A DNA stretch of 13,900 bases from an uncultured Flavobacteriales bacterium (GTDB taxonomy: Bacteria > Bacteroidota > Bacteroidia > Flavobacteriales > Crocinitomicaceae), in contig CAMLET010000023.1 of the NCBI GenBank assembly GCA_946479125.1, positions 1 through 13,900 of the forward strand, given 5' to 3'. The notes below the pieces were generated by a model, which saw only the letters and a program-made list of their open reading frames with translations, was not told the origin of the DNA and searched no databases. Below, one piece after another: positions 1-7,869 of this stretch (the stretch's first letter is position 1; every line of letters begins with the position of its first letter). The position numbers were made by a program, and so were the translations under genes.

Positions 1-1170
1 ATTGGTACCTACTGCACCAAAGGAATGGAATGGACCTTCCCGCAGTTCGGCGCAGTTTTCTCCACACTAGCTTTATCTTCTTTATTCATGCCATCATTGG
101 TAGGAATTATTGCCGACAAATGGATTCGTGCAGAACGTTTGTATGGAATTCTTCATTTGCTTTACGGAGGAATGATGTTTCTGGTGCCTTTCGTTAAAAC
201 ACCAGATCAGTTATTCTATGTTATTTTTGGAGCAATGATCTGCTACATGCCAACCATCTCTTTAGCCAACTCTATTTCTTACCGCGTTCTTACATCCAAT
301 AATTTTGATGTTCTAAAATCGTTTCCTCCTATTCGCGTTTGGGGAACTGTTGGATTTATAGTAGCAATGTGGGTGACCAATCTTACAGATAGTAACATTA
401 CATATTACCAATTTATTTTTGCTGGAATTGGCGCAATTATACTCGGTCTATACGCTTTCACTCTACCAGCTTGTACACCAGAAAATTTGAACTCTGGTAA
501 AAAAGGATTTATCAGTCTATTGGGATTAGATGCATTTAAATTGTTCACCAATTACAAAATGCTTCTGTTCTTTTTGTTTTCCATGCTTCTTGGCGCCGCT
601 CTTCAGCTATCCAACATGTACGGTGAATCTTATTTATTCAGCTTCCCAAAAGGATCCGTCATTGGAGATTATTCAGGAATCATTTTGTCCATTTCACAAA
701 TCTCAGAAACCTTATTTATCCTTACCATTCCGTTTTTCTTGAAACGATTCGGAATCAAGCAGGTGATGATGATGGCAATGCTGGCTTGGGTGATCCGTTA
801 TGGATTCTTCGCTTTAGGCGATACATCAGCTGGTTGGATCTTGATCATTCTGTCAAACATTGTTTACGGAATGGCCTTTGACTTTTTCAACATCTCTGGT
901 TCTATGTTCATTGAAACGAATACAAACCATTCCATTCGTTCAAGCGCGCAAGGTTTATTCATGATGATGACCAATGGATTTGGCGCATATATCGGAACAA
1001 TTGCAAGCAGCTGGGTTATTGACAAATATTTCATCATGTCAAATGGCAATACAGATTGGAGCGGAGCCTGGTACGTTTTTGCAGCATACTCTCTGGTAGT
1101 TGCTGTTTTATTCTTTGTACTCTTCCGCCATAAACACAATCCGGAAGAATTGAAAGAAATTTCACACTAG
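1..1170 (+). CDS. Nucleoside:H+ symporter, NupG-like MFS permease (5' end cut)
   Basis: This inner-membrane permease probably imports nucleosides by proton symport, feeding nucleotide salvage. The frame is open from the first base, so the methionine codon at 25 is internal. 389 residues are visible; NupG-type proteins have about 420, so roughly 30-40 N-terminal residues (most of helix 1) lie outside the window. The visible part is almost wholly hydrophobic, with about eleven transmembrane segments. A loop after the second visible helix reads GIIADKW, the usual MFS inter-helix signature position. The segment around FDVLKSFPPIRVWGTVGFI is typical of the nucleoside:H+ symporter family (Pfam Nuc_H_symport) rather than of general MFS drug or sugar carriers. 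The tail is short and charged (HKHNPEELKEISH). The next gene starts 59 bp downstream with no clear terminator between them. The family call is fairly firm; the exact substrate is inference. Confidence 0.85.
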   Translation: MGTYCTKGMEWTFPQFGAVFSTLALSSLFMPSLVGIIADKWIRAERLYGILHLLYGGMMFLVPFVKTPDQLFYVIFGAMICYMPTISLANSISYRVLTSNNFDVLKSFPPIRVWGTVGFIVAMWVTNLTDSNITYYQFIFAGIGAIILGLYAFTLPACTPENLNSGKKGFISLLGLDAFKLFTNYKMLLFFLFSMLLGAALQLSNMYGESYLFSFPKGSVIGDYSGIILSISQISETLFILTIPFFLKRFGIKQVMMMAMLAWVIRYGFFALGDTSAGWILIILSNIVYGMAFDFFNISGSMFIETNTNHSIRSSAQGLFMMMTNGFGAYIGTIASSWVIDKYFIMSNGNTDWSGAWYVFAAYSLVVAVLFFVLFRHKHNPEELKEISH

Positions 1171-1229
1171 TAAACAGATTTAGCAATTTATCTGGAATTA
1201 ATCGTATCTTAACATTACGTTAATACCAT

Positions 1230-3305
1230 ATGAAAAAACTACTCTCCCTATTAACCGTTTTTTGCGGTACATTTTCCTTTGCCCAAACCTTTAATGGTAC
1301 CGGAGGAAATATTCCAGACAACAATACTTACATTAATTTCCCTATTGCAGTAAGTGGTTTATCTCCAGCTACTCTGAACACAACAAGTTTCGGTTTAGAA
1401 TCGGTTACGATGAACATTACACATCCTTACGACGGTGATTTACGTATCAAACTGCAAGCCCCGGACGGAACGCTTTATGTCCTTACCTCTTCGCTTGGTG
1501 GAGATGGAGACAACTATACAAATACGATTTTTTCGGATACGGCAAATGTTTCGATAAATGACGGAACCGTTCCGTTTACTGGATATTTCCAGCCAATCGA
1601 ACCACTTGCAGCATTCAACAATGGTCAAAATGGAAACGGAACCTGGACACTTAATATAAAAGACCAAGACGCTGGAGACGTTGGAACTCTTGTTTCCTGG
1701 AGCTTGACTTTTGGCAACTATCCTGCTGGAATGTCTGATTTCGTTTCTTCAAATCTTCCGATTATTCTAATCAACACGAACAATCAGGGAATTCCTGACG
1801 AGCCTAAAATTCAGGCTTCTATGAAAATCATTGATAATGGTTATAATCAAACGAATTTTCTAACTGATGCACCGAATGCCTACAACAACTTGATCGGAAT
1901 TGAACAGCGTGGATCATCCTCTGGTGGTTTTCCTCAGAAATCTTACGGCTTCGAAACGCGTGATATTAACGGAACTCAAAAAGACACGATCATTCTGAAC
2001 ATGCCGGAAGAGCACGATTGGATCCTTTATGCACCATACGACGACAAGACTTGTATGCGAAACATAATTACCTATGAACTGGCAAACGAAATGGGTAACT
2101 ATTCATCCCGCACCGTGCTTTGTGAGTTGTTCATTAACAATCAATACAAGGGAATTTATACGGTGATGGAAAAGATCAAACGCGATGCTGATCGTGTAAA
2201 CATTTCCAAACTTCAACCTACAGATATTTCGGGCGATGAGCTAACAGGAGGATACATCTTTAAGATCGATAAAACTACAGGTTCTAACAACGATGGCTGG
2301 GTTTCTGATTTCCCATCGGATTCAGGGAATGATCTGAACTTTTTATACCATTACCCCAAAGCAGATGAAATTGTTCCGCAACAGGAAACATATATCCAAG
2401 GTTATGTTCACGATTTTGAAGCAGCACTTGCCGGACCAAACTATGCAGATCCAACATTAGGATACAGAAACTTTACCGTTCCATCTACGTTCATTGATTT
2501 CTTCATTTTGAACGAGATCTCAAAAAATGTTGACGGTTATCGCTTAAGTACTTTCATCCACAAAGAAAAAGATTCAAAAGGTGGGAAATTACGTATGGGA
2601 CCAATGTGGGACTTCAATCTTGCGTGGTGGAATGCCGATTACTGCGACGGAAATATTAGTACAGGCTGGGCTTACAAATTCAGTGATGTATGTGGTGGTC
2701 CTGGAAACGGAAACCAAATTCCAACGTGGTGGGAACGTATGTTGGAAGATCCTTGGTTTCAGGATGAATTGAAGTGTCGTTGGACTACTTTACGCCAAGG
2801 ACTTTTATCAAACGATTCCATTTACGCTAAAATTGATTCTGTTGCAGCCTATTTAGATGTAGCGAAAGACCGTCACTTTGAGCAATGGCCTATCATGGGA
2901 GTTTACACATGGCCGAATCCAAGTCCAATTCCGCAAAGCTACGCTGAAGAAATTGCAGCGATCAAATCATGGACAGAATCACGAATGGTTTGGTTGGACG
3001 CAAATATTCCGGGAACATGTCATTTGGAATTATTGGAAAACGAAATTGCAAGTTTGACTGTTTATCCGAATCCATTTCAAGCAAATTTGAACGTAAGTTG
3101 GTTCTCTGCAGGATTAAGTGAAGCAAAAATCACCGTATTCAACGCACAAGGTCAGCAGATTACCCAGCAAAGCTACGTACCGCATTATGGAATGAATGAA
3201 TTGACTATCGACTCATTCAACAGCGAATTATCGAACGGAATTTATTGGATCGAAGTAAGCGAAGGAAGTTCGGTAAGTAGAATCAAGGCAATTAAGAACA
3301 ACTAG
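1230..3305 (+). CDS. Secreted CotH-kinase-like protein with P-type beta domain and T9SS sorting domain
   Basis: This is a 691-residue exported protein. Residues 1-19 are a signal peptide (MKKLL, hydrophobic core, FSFAQ). About 25-165 resemble the P/Homo B domain of proprotein convertases, including ITHPYDGDLRIKLQAPDGT and a GNGTWTLNIKDQDAGDVGTL stretch. About 175-560 match the CotH family: QRGSSSGGFPQKSYGFE (226-242), a D423-F-F-I-L-N428 stretch, and GPMWDFNLAW with D461. CotH proteins are atypical extracellular kinases. By pattern, D423/N428 and D461 could be the catalytic/metal residues; this alignment is mine and untested. About 607-691 (LTVYPNPF and following beta strands ending in KAIKNN) are a type A T9SS sorting domain, so export through the outer membrane and surface attachment or release is expected. 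No Shine-Dalgarno sequence precedes the start; TATCTTAA at 1205-1212 is only a poor -7 candidate. The substrate is unknown. Confidence 0.88.
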   Translation: MKKLLSLLTVFCGTFSFAQTFNGTGGNIPDNNTYINFPIAVSGLSPATLNTTSFGLESVTMNITHPYDGDLRIKLQAPDGTLYVLTSSLGGDGDNYTNTIFSDTANVSINDGTVPFTGYFQPIEPLAAFNNGQNGNGTWTLNIKDQDAGDVGTLVSWSLTFGNYPAGMSDFVSSNLPIILINTNNQGIPDEPKIQASMKIIDNGYNQTNFLTDAPNAYNNLIGIEQRGSSSGGFPQKSYGFETRDINGTQKDTIILNMPEEHDWILYAPYDDKTCMRNIITYELANEMGNYSSRTVLCELFINNQYKGIYTVMEKIKRDADRVNISKLQPTDISGDELTGGYIFKIDKTTGSNNDGWVSDFPSDSGNDLNFLYHYPKADEIVPQQETYIQGYVHDFEAALAGPNYADPTLGYRNFTVPSTFIDFFILNEISKNVDGYRLSTFIHKEKDSKGGKLRMGPMWDFNLAWWNADYCDGNISTGWAYKFSDVCGGPGNGNQIPTWWERMLEDPWFQDELKCRWTTLRQGLLSNDSIYAKIDSVAAYLDVAKDRHFEQWPIMGVYTWPNPSPIPQSYAEEIAAIKSWTESRMVWLDANIPGTCHLELLENEIASLTVYPNPFQANLNVSWFSAGLSEAKITVFNAQGQQITQQSYVPHYGMNELTIDSFNSELSNGIYWIEVSEGSSVSRIKAIKNN

Positions 3306-3363
3306 GAAAGAAATAAAACAGCTTTTTCGCAGTTATAGCCTTGATTTTGGCTGAGTCTTAGTG

Positions 3364-3381
3364 GAATTTTAGCTAAATTCG
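3364..3381 (+). promoter_or_regulatory. Candidate promoter with near-palindrome upstream of the GT-C/GT9 pair
   Basis: TAAATTCG at 3374-3381 matches the Bacteroidota -7 consensus TAnnTTTG at seven of eight positions. A TTG at 3347-3349 lies 24 bp upstream, one base outside the usual 17-23 spacing. The -7 sits in an imperfect palindrome, GAATTT-T-AGCT-AAATTC (3364-3380), which could be an operator or chance in AT-rich DNA. A transcript would start near 3386 and give a leader of about 26 nt. The call is weak and rests on sequence match alone. Confidence 0.3.
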
Positions 3382-3411
3382 ATTCCCTATTGGGCAAACC
3401 TTTCAATTTGA

Positions 3412-6063
3412 ATGAGTAAGCGAATTGCGATTTGGTCTTTCTTTACAACGCTCTTGTTGACGCTTCATTTGCTGAAGTTAAAGTCATTCGACCTTTCGTC
3501 TGATGATGATTTCATTCTTGGTCAGGCAACCGCAAATGGTGTTTCGATAGGAAAACGCATTCAACAATCGTATTTACTCATTGGTACGGGACTTGCATTT
3601 TGCGCTCTTCTGTACCAAATTCTAAAACGACTAGAGGAAAGAATCAATCGAAACAAATTGGTTGGCTTTGTCGACCAGATATTGCAACTTGGAATTGTTC
3701 TGGCAATCATCAGTTTCTTTAATCCAATATTGATTGAAAGCACTCAACTGATTGGATTCTTCGCACTGGTATTGTTGATCTTTGGAGGATTTAAAAACCT
3801 GAATTCAGCCTTGCTCGAGCCTTCCGTATGGATTGTTTCCGGACTTGCATTTATCACGAACTTTGCACTTTTCCATTCGGCTGTAATTGGAGGTTTAGCT
3901 GCAATTCTTGTTTTGGCATTGATTCAACTGTACACATTCAATACCGTAGTAAAATGGATCAGCGCAGTACTTATTGCTATTCCGGTGATTGTTTTCGCTG
4001 GAGTTGAAAGCACGTTAATTCTAAATCAACGAGGAATTTTCCTTTCAAATTACTGGATCTTACTTCTACTTTGGCTTGTTATTTTTAGCGCTAGTTTTTT
4101 CTTCTACATTCGAAAAAATCAGGATTCGACAGAAAAATTTATTTATCGACTATTGGTTCCACTTGCAATTGTCGGACTTGGAATTGTTCAGGCTTATGCA
4201 CCAATGATTGCTCAACCCGACGAAGCTTTCGAAACAGCGAACATCCTGAATCCGGTAATGCAATTCCATTTGTTTGGTGAAATTCCGGTTCTGAATAATT
4301 TATCCAGTCATTTGGTTAGTGATTTTTTCTGGTCATTTATTTACAGTGGATTGAATGGTTATCATGCCGATCCAAGTTTGCTTATCTACGATGGATTCAA
4401 CTACATTTTCATTCTATTGATCATTTACTTTTTCCTTAAAACCGTCGTAGGAAATAAACCCGTTGTTGTCCTGCTCCTGTTTTTGCTTCCGGCAGTTTTA
4501 TATTTCATTCCGTATTACTTTTCCTACGCGTTACTGCCTGTTGCCTTCTTCTATCGTTATGTTCAGACGAAAGAAAAAAGAGAAGTCATTTTCTTCCTTC
4601 TTGCAACCTGCGCCGTTATTTTGTGGCGATTGGATCTTGGCGTGAGTTTAATTTTCGCCTTATTGTCCTTCTTCCCTATCTGGTTTTATTTCAACAGAGA
4701 AGGAAGTCGAGTTTTATTGAAATGGATTGCCCTTTTTGGTGGCATCGGTTTTATACTGGCTACTCTATTCGTTATCAATTACCCATCAGAATTTCAGCAG
4801 TTGAAAGCTTATTTCGGAGCCAATCAGGCACACGGCTTACCAACGGTTGCCTACCAGGAAATCAATGCATTCTATCTTCATTTCCTTGTTTTGCCAATTC
4901 TGGTGGCCGGAGTTACTTTGCATTCAATTGCTGTATTCAGGAATACAGAACGTAAAGCCGAAACTGCCATTCTTATTATTCTTTGCTTCTTCTATTTCTT
5001 CAACATGCAGCGTGGATTGGTTCGTCACAGTTTCATGGAGAACAACGACACACAAATCTCATCATTCGCTTGGTTGATTCTAGCTTATAAGTTTTGGCTT
5101 TGGACAAAAGAAAATTCAACGATAAAGGTAAATCCTATCATGGCCTTATCAGCTGTAAGTATTGTCCCGCTTTTCATGAGTGTCAATTTTTTGAATGGAT
5201 CACAAAATGTTCTTCAGCGCAATGCAAAGTTCTCCGTAAAGGATTTCCCGAAATTAGAATCAAAACGAATTGATAGAGTTGTCGCTTCACCAATTTTTGA
5301 ACAAAACAACAGAGCACTCATTCAGTTTCTTTCGAAGGAATTAAAAGAAAAACAAACCTTCATCGATTTCTCGAATACACCGCTTCTGTATTTCTACTCC
5401 GGAAAGAACATTCCTTCCTACTTCAATCAGTATTTACAAAACACAGTTACACCAGAATTGCAATTGACTAACCTGAAAGAACTGAAGAATTATGACATTC
5501 CATTAGTGGTGTTTTCACATACTCCTGAAACGGTTTATGATAACACGGATTATGTTCCGAACAAATTGCGTTACTACAAGATTACAGAATACATCTATGA
5601 TAACTACGAGCCATTTGCTCAAATTGGAGGGTATCGAATTTGGAAGAAGAAAAATTGGATTTCGAAATCAGTTGCTTATCAGAAATACCCATCCCACGAT
5701 GAATATTGGAACCTTGGACTAATTCCTTACTATTGGAAACCCTCCAAGGAGGAAAAATTCATTTCGAACAAAGGCAAACATGGACTGGTTTACATCTTCG
5801 AGAACAAATTATACTGGCATCATGCTGTTTATCCAGGCGAGTTCATAAAAACGGACATTTCATCACCTATTGACCAACAACTATACTTGAACGGTTTGGG
5901 ACTGAGAATTCAACTATCGCTTAGAAAAGGAAAGCATACCTATTTCATTCCTGTAGGATATAGTGAGCAAATGAAAGCCAATCATGCAGACTATATTGAT
6001 TTCAGTAGTGATGCTAAAATTTCGATGAACCATTATCAATTCGTAAGTTTGGTCAATCGATGA
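3412..6063 (+). CDS. Large polytopic membrane protein, GT-C glycosyltransferase-like (function inferred)
   Basis: This 883-residue protein probably sits in the inner membrane and transfers sugar from a lipid-linked donor onto a surface glycan. Residues 5-590 hold about 13-15 hydrophobic segments; 600-883 are mostly hydrophilic and likely periplasmic. The acidic run SSDDDF (29-34) follows the first helix. A second loop, QPDEAFETAN (268-277), is followed by QFHLFGEIPVLNNLSSHLVSD (284-304). This acidic-loop-then-HxxxD arrangement resembles uncharacterised GT-C-type proteins of O-antigen loci, as do RLDLG (406-410) and RGLVRH (534-539). The tail contains FIDFSNTPLLYFYSG and a later RYYKITEYIYDNYEPFAQIG, also seen in such proteins as I recall them. 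The stop overlaps the start of the GT9 gene by 4 bp (ATGA), which implies translational coupling and a shared pathway. It is not a Wzx flippase or Wzy that I can recognise. The GT-C call is inference; membrane topology is seen directly. Confidence 0.6.
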   Translation: MSKRIAIWSFFTTLLLTLHLLKLKSFDLSSDDDFILGQATANGVSIGKRIQQSYLLIGTGLAFCALLYQILKRLEERINRNKLVGFVDQILQLGIVLAIISFFNPILIESTQLIGFFALVLLIFGGFKNLNSALLEPSVWIVSGLAFITNFALFHSAVIGGLAAILVLALIQLYTFNTVVKWISAVLIAIPVIVFAGVESTLILNQRGIFLSNYWILLLLWLVIFSASFFFYIRKNQDSTEKFIYRLLVPLAIVGLGIVQAYAPMIAQPDEAFETANILNPVMQFHLFGEIPVLNNLSSHLVSDFFWSFIYSGLNGYHADPSLLIYDGFNYIFILLIIYFFLKTVVGNKPVVVLLLFLLPAVLYFIPYYFSYALLPVAFFYRYVQTKEKREVIFFLLATCAVILWRLDLGVSLIFALLSFFPIWFYFNREGSRVLLKWIALFGGIGFILATLFVINYPSEFQQLKAYFGANQAHGLPTVAYQEINAFYLHFLVLPILVAGVTLHSIAVFRNTERKAETAILIILCFFYFFNMQRGLVRHSFMENNDTQISSFAWLILAYKFWLWTKENSTIKVNPIMALSAVSIVPLFMSVNFLNGSQNVLQRNAKFSVKDFPKLESKRIDRVVASPIFEQNNRALIQFLSKELKEKQTFIDFSNTPLLYFYSGKNIPSYFNQYLQNTVTPELQLTNLKELKNYDIPLVVFSHTPETVYDNTDYVPNKLRYYKITEYIYDNYEPFAQIGGYRIWKKKNWISKSVAYQKYPSHDEYWNLGLIPYYWKPSKEEKFISNKGKHGLVYIFENKLYWHHAVYPGEFIKTDISSPIDQQLYLNGLGLRIQLSLRKGKHTYFIPVGYSEQMKANHADYIDFSSDAKISMNHYQFVSLVNR

Positions 6064-7262
6064 ATACCAGAACCAAAATAGCACTTGACACATTGATGGG
6101 AACCTTCGTGGCTTACCCCTTGAACTTCCTTGTGAAACTGGTAGGTAAACTAACCCGCTTCGACCATTCACTCGACATTGAGATGAACAAGATTGTGGTT
6201 TGTAAGTACAAGGGAATGGGAAGTATTATTCAGGCCACACCTTTGCTCCAAACACTTCGAAAACGCTATCCAAATGCCAAAATTGTATTTGTGAGCTCTG
6301 AAGAAAACAGAGGTATTTTGGAAAAAACGGGCTTGGTAGATGAAATTTTCACTGTAAAAGACAAAGGACTTTTCTCACTTATCGGAAGTAGTATTAAAGT
6401 GGTATCAAAGCTCATTCGTTTTCGCGCCGATGTTTATATCGACCTTGAAATTTATTCCAACTACAGTTCGATTATCACCACATTAAGCATGGCCAGAAAC
6501 AGATTTGGTTATTACTTACGATCGAACAGATACCGAATGGGAATGTATACGCACATGATGTACTTCAATACAAAAGTATCCATCAGTGAAGCCTATTTGC
6601 AATTTGCCAGACTTTTGGGAATAGAAGACGTTCAAAAAGAATTGTCGGAATTGGTGGTAAATGAATCCGGGAAACTGAAAGATTTACCTGAAAAGTACAT
6701 CGTCATTAATCCAAATGCTTCCGATTTACGCTATGAACGCAGGTGGCCTGCCGAAAGCTTCATTTCACTTATTGGAAAAATACGAGCAGAACAACCGGAA
6801 CTGGCAATTTATCTGATTGGTGGAAAATCAGAAAGCGAATACGTTCACGAGATTCACAAGCATTTTGAGAACGATCAACTCGTAAATGACATCAGCGGAA
6901 AAACGAACCTTCATGAATTAGTGGAAATTCTGCGCACAGCTAATTTATTGATCACGAACGACACTGGTCCAATGCACGTTGCGAACTCTTTGGATACAAA
7001 TGTTTTGGCATTGTTCGGACCTTGTTCGCCAAAGCAATACGGTTTAGGAAAGAACATTAAAACGATTTACAAAAACGTGTATTGCAGTCCTTGTGTGCAT
7101 GAGTTTGTTGTTCCACCGTGTAAAGGCGACAATCAGTGTATGAAATTGATTACAGTCGATGAAGTGTTTGAAGCCTATATTGATTTCAATTTATCCAGAA
7201 CAGAAACACCTATTCAGTTTGTGGGAGAAAGTAATCTGGCTTTGGGAATGGTTAGGAGATAA
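6060..7262 (+). CDS. Glycosyltransferase family 9 protein (heptosyltransferase-like)
   Basis: This cytoplasmic or membrane-peripheral GT-B enzyme of family GT9 (ADP-heptose:LPS heptosyltransferase family) likely adds a sugar during LPS or surface glycan assembly. It has 400 residues, slightly longer than WaaC/WaaF because of an N-terminal extension of about 40 residues containing a hydrophobic stretch (14-30) that may touch the membrane. The N-terminal domain starts at NKIVVCKYKGMGSIIQATPLL (43-63). The C-terminal domain carries NPNASDLRYERRWP, the donor-site motif NDTGPMH (300-306), and ALFGPCSPKQYG. A cysteine cluster follows: C342-x2-C345-x8-C354-x5-C360, common in GT9 proteins of this type. 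S55 stands where WaaC has its catalytic Asp13 (MGD). The ATG overlaps the preceding stop (ATGA at 6060-6063), so it is probably translated by coupling with the GT-C-like gene. Family is firm; the sugar is not determinable. Confidence 0.88.
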   Translation: MNTRTKIALDTLMGTFVAYPLNFLVKLVGKLTRFDHSLDIEMNKIVVCKYKGMGSIIQATPLLQTLRKRYPNAKIVFVSSEENRGILEKTGLVDEIFTVKDKGLFSLIGSSIKVVSKLIRFRADVYIDLEIYSNYSSIITTLSMARNRFGYYLRSNRYRMGMYTHMMYFNTKVSISEAYLQFARLLGIEDVQKELSELVVNESGKLKDLPEKYIVINPNASDLRYERRWPAESFISLIGKIRAEQPELAIYLIGGKSESEYVHEIHKHFENDQLVNDISGKTNLHELVEILRTANLLITNDTGPMHVANSLDTNVLALFGPCSPKQYGLGKNIKTIYKNVYCSPCVHEFVVPPCKGDNQCMKLITVDEVFEAYIDFNLSRTETPIQFVGESNLALGMVRR

Positions 7263-7279
7263 ATCAAAAAGCAAAAGTG

Positions 7280-7325
7280 AAAAGTTAAAAAGTCGAACGA
7301 ATAAAAATTTTGACTTTTAACTTTT
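7280..7325. terminator. AT-rich inverted repeat between convergent genes
   Basis: The arms are AAAAGTTAAAAAGTC (7280-7294) and GACTTTTAACTTTT (7312-7325). They are complementary except for one bulged A, with a 17-base loop rich in A and T. The repeat lies between the GT9 stop (7262) and the stop of the opposing small gene (7332), where a two-way terminator would be expected. The stem is almost entirely A:T with no GC clamp, so it is a weaker candidate than the palindrome at 8715-8746. Confidence 0.45.
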
Positions 7326-7331
7326 GAATTT

Positions 7332-7727
7332 TTATTTTGACATTGTTAATGTTGCATTCGGTTGCGGATAAAATCCTTTACGAATCATTTTCTTTTCCTT
7401 CTTGTTGATCTCCAATTCTTCGTACACCAACTGATTCGGATAATTCACCTGAATGGTAATTGTTGATTTTGATTCGCTGGTAATTCTATACGTTCCTTCG
7501 CTATTAGAACTTCCCAGTTGTTCCTGAATTTTGTTTCCGGAAACGAACGTAATAGAAATTTGCGATTGTTCCACTTCAACGAGTTTCTCTCCAACTTCCA
7601 TGTAATAAGACGGAACAACACCTGAGTACACCACTCGCAATTTCTTTTTCAGCTCCTGAGCATTTCCAACAGAAGTCATAAACAGAAATAAGAACGTGCA
7701 AAAAGTAATTTTACTCAGACTATTCAT
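7332..7727 (-). CDS. Small secreted protein of unknown function
   Basis: I do not recognise a family. The 131 residues begin with a clear signal peptide: positive K6, hydrophobic core TFCTFLFLFM, and a cleavage-like site VGNAQ-E near residue 23. There is no lipobox cysteine, so it is probably periplasmic or released rather than a lipoprotein. The mature part, about 108 residues, alternates polar and hydrophobic residues in short blocks (LRVVYSGVVPSYYMEVG, ISITFVSG, STITIQVNY, LVYEELEINKK), which suggests a small all-beta fold. It has no cysteine after the signal peptide and no T9SS sorting domain. It is transcribed against the glycosyltransferase pair and divergently from thyA, and has its own good promoter match at 7744-7772, so it is likely a single-gene unit. 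Coding status is supported by the signal peptide, promoter and flanking terminator. Confidence 0.75.
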   Translation of the reverse strand: MNSLSKITFCTFLFLFMTSVGNAQELKKKLRVVYSGVVPSYYMEVGEKLVEVEQSQISITFVSGNKIQEQLGSSNSEGTYRITSESKSTITIQVNYPNQLVYEELEINKKEKKMIRKGFYPQPNATLTMSK

Positions 7728-7743
7728 TAACAGAGGTTTTGAG

Positions 7744-7772
7744 CAAAATTAAAAGAAAAAGTAACTATTCAA
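7744..7772 (-). promoter_or_regulatory. Bacteroidota-type promoter for the small secreted protein
   Basis: On the minus strand, TAATTTTG (7751 down to 7744) matches the -7 consensus TAnnTTTG exactly, and TTG (7772 down to 7770) lies 18 bp upstream, inside the usual 17-23 spacing. This is the only promoter in the window with both elements intact. The predicted transcript start is near 7739, giving a leader of only about 12 nt before the ATG at 7727. Confidence 0.6.
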
Positions 7773-7822
7773 CATTTTGCAAGAATTATCAACCGCTTAC
7801 AAAAGCATCACTTGTTTATCCG

Positions 7823-7830
7823 TAATTTTG
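7823..7830 (+). promoter_or_regulatory. Candidate -7 element of the thyA promoter
   Basis: TAATTTTG is an exact match to the Bacteroidota -7 consensus TAnnTTTG, 39 bp before the thyA ATG. The -33 element is weak: the best candidate at legal spacing is TTA (7797-7799, 23 bp upstream). The predicted start near 7835 gives a leader of about 35 nt. The -7 octamer is identical to that of the divergent gene. Confidence 0.5.
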
Positions 7831-7869
7831 CAACTGTCTGCTATTAACAGCACGACCAAGCATTGATTT

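Noticed and set aside
3335..3356. Hairpin AGCC-(8)-GGCT after the CotH gene
   Set aside because: The stem is only 4 bp with no following T run; too weak for a terminator call.
4463..5077. Three overlapping plus-strand frames rich in F, S and C within the GT-C-like gene
   Set aside because: These are off-frame readings of codons for hydrophobic residues in membrane helices; no independent evidence of coding.
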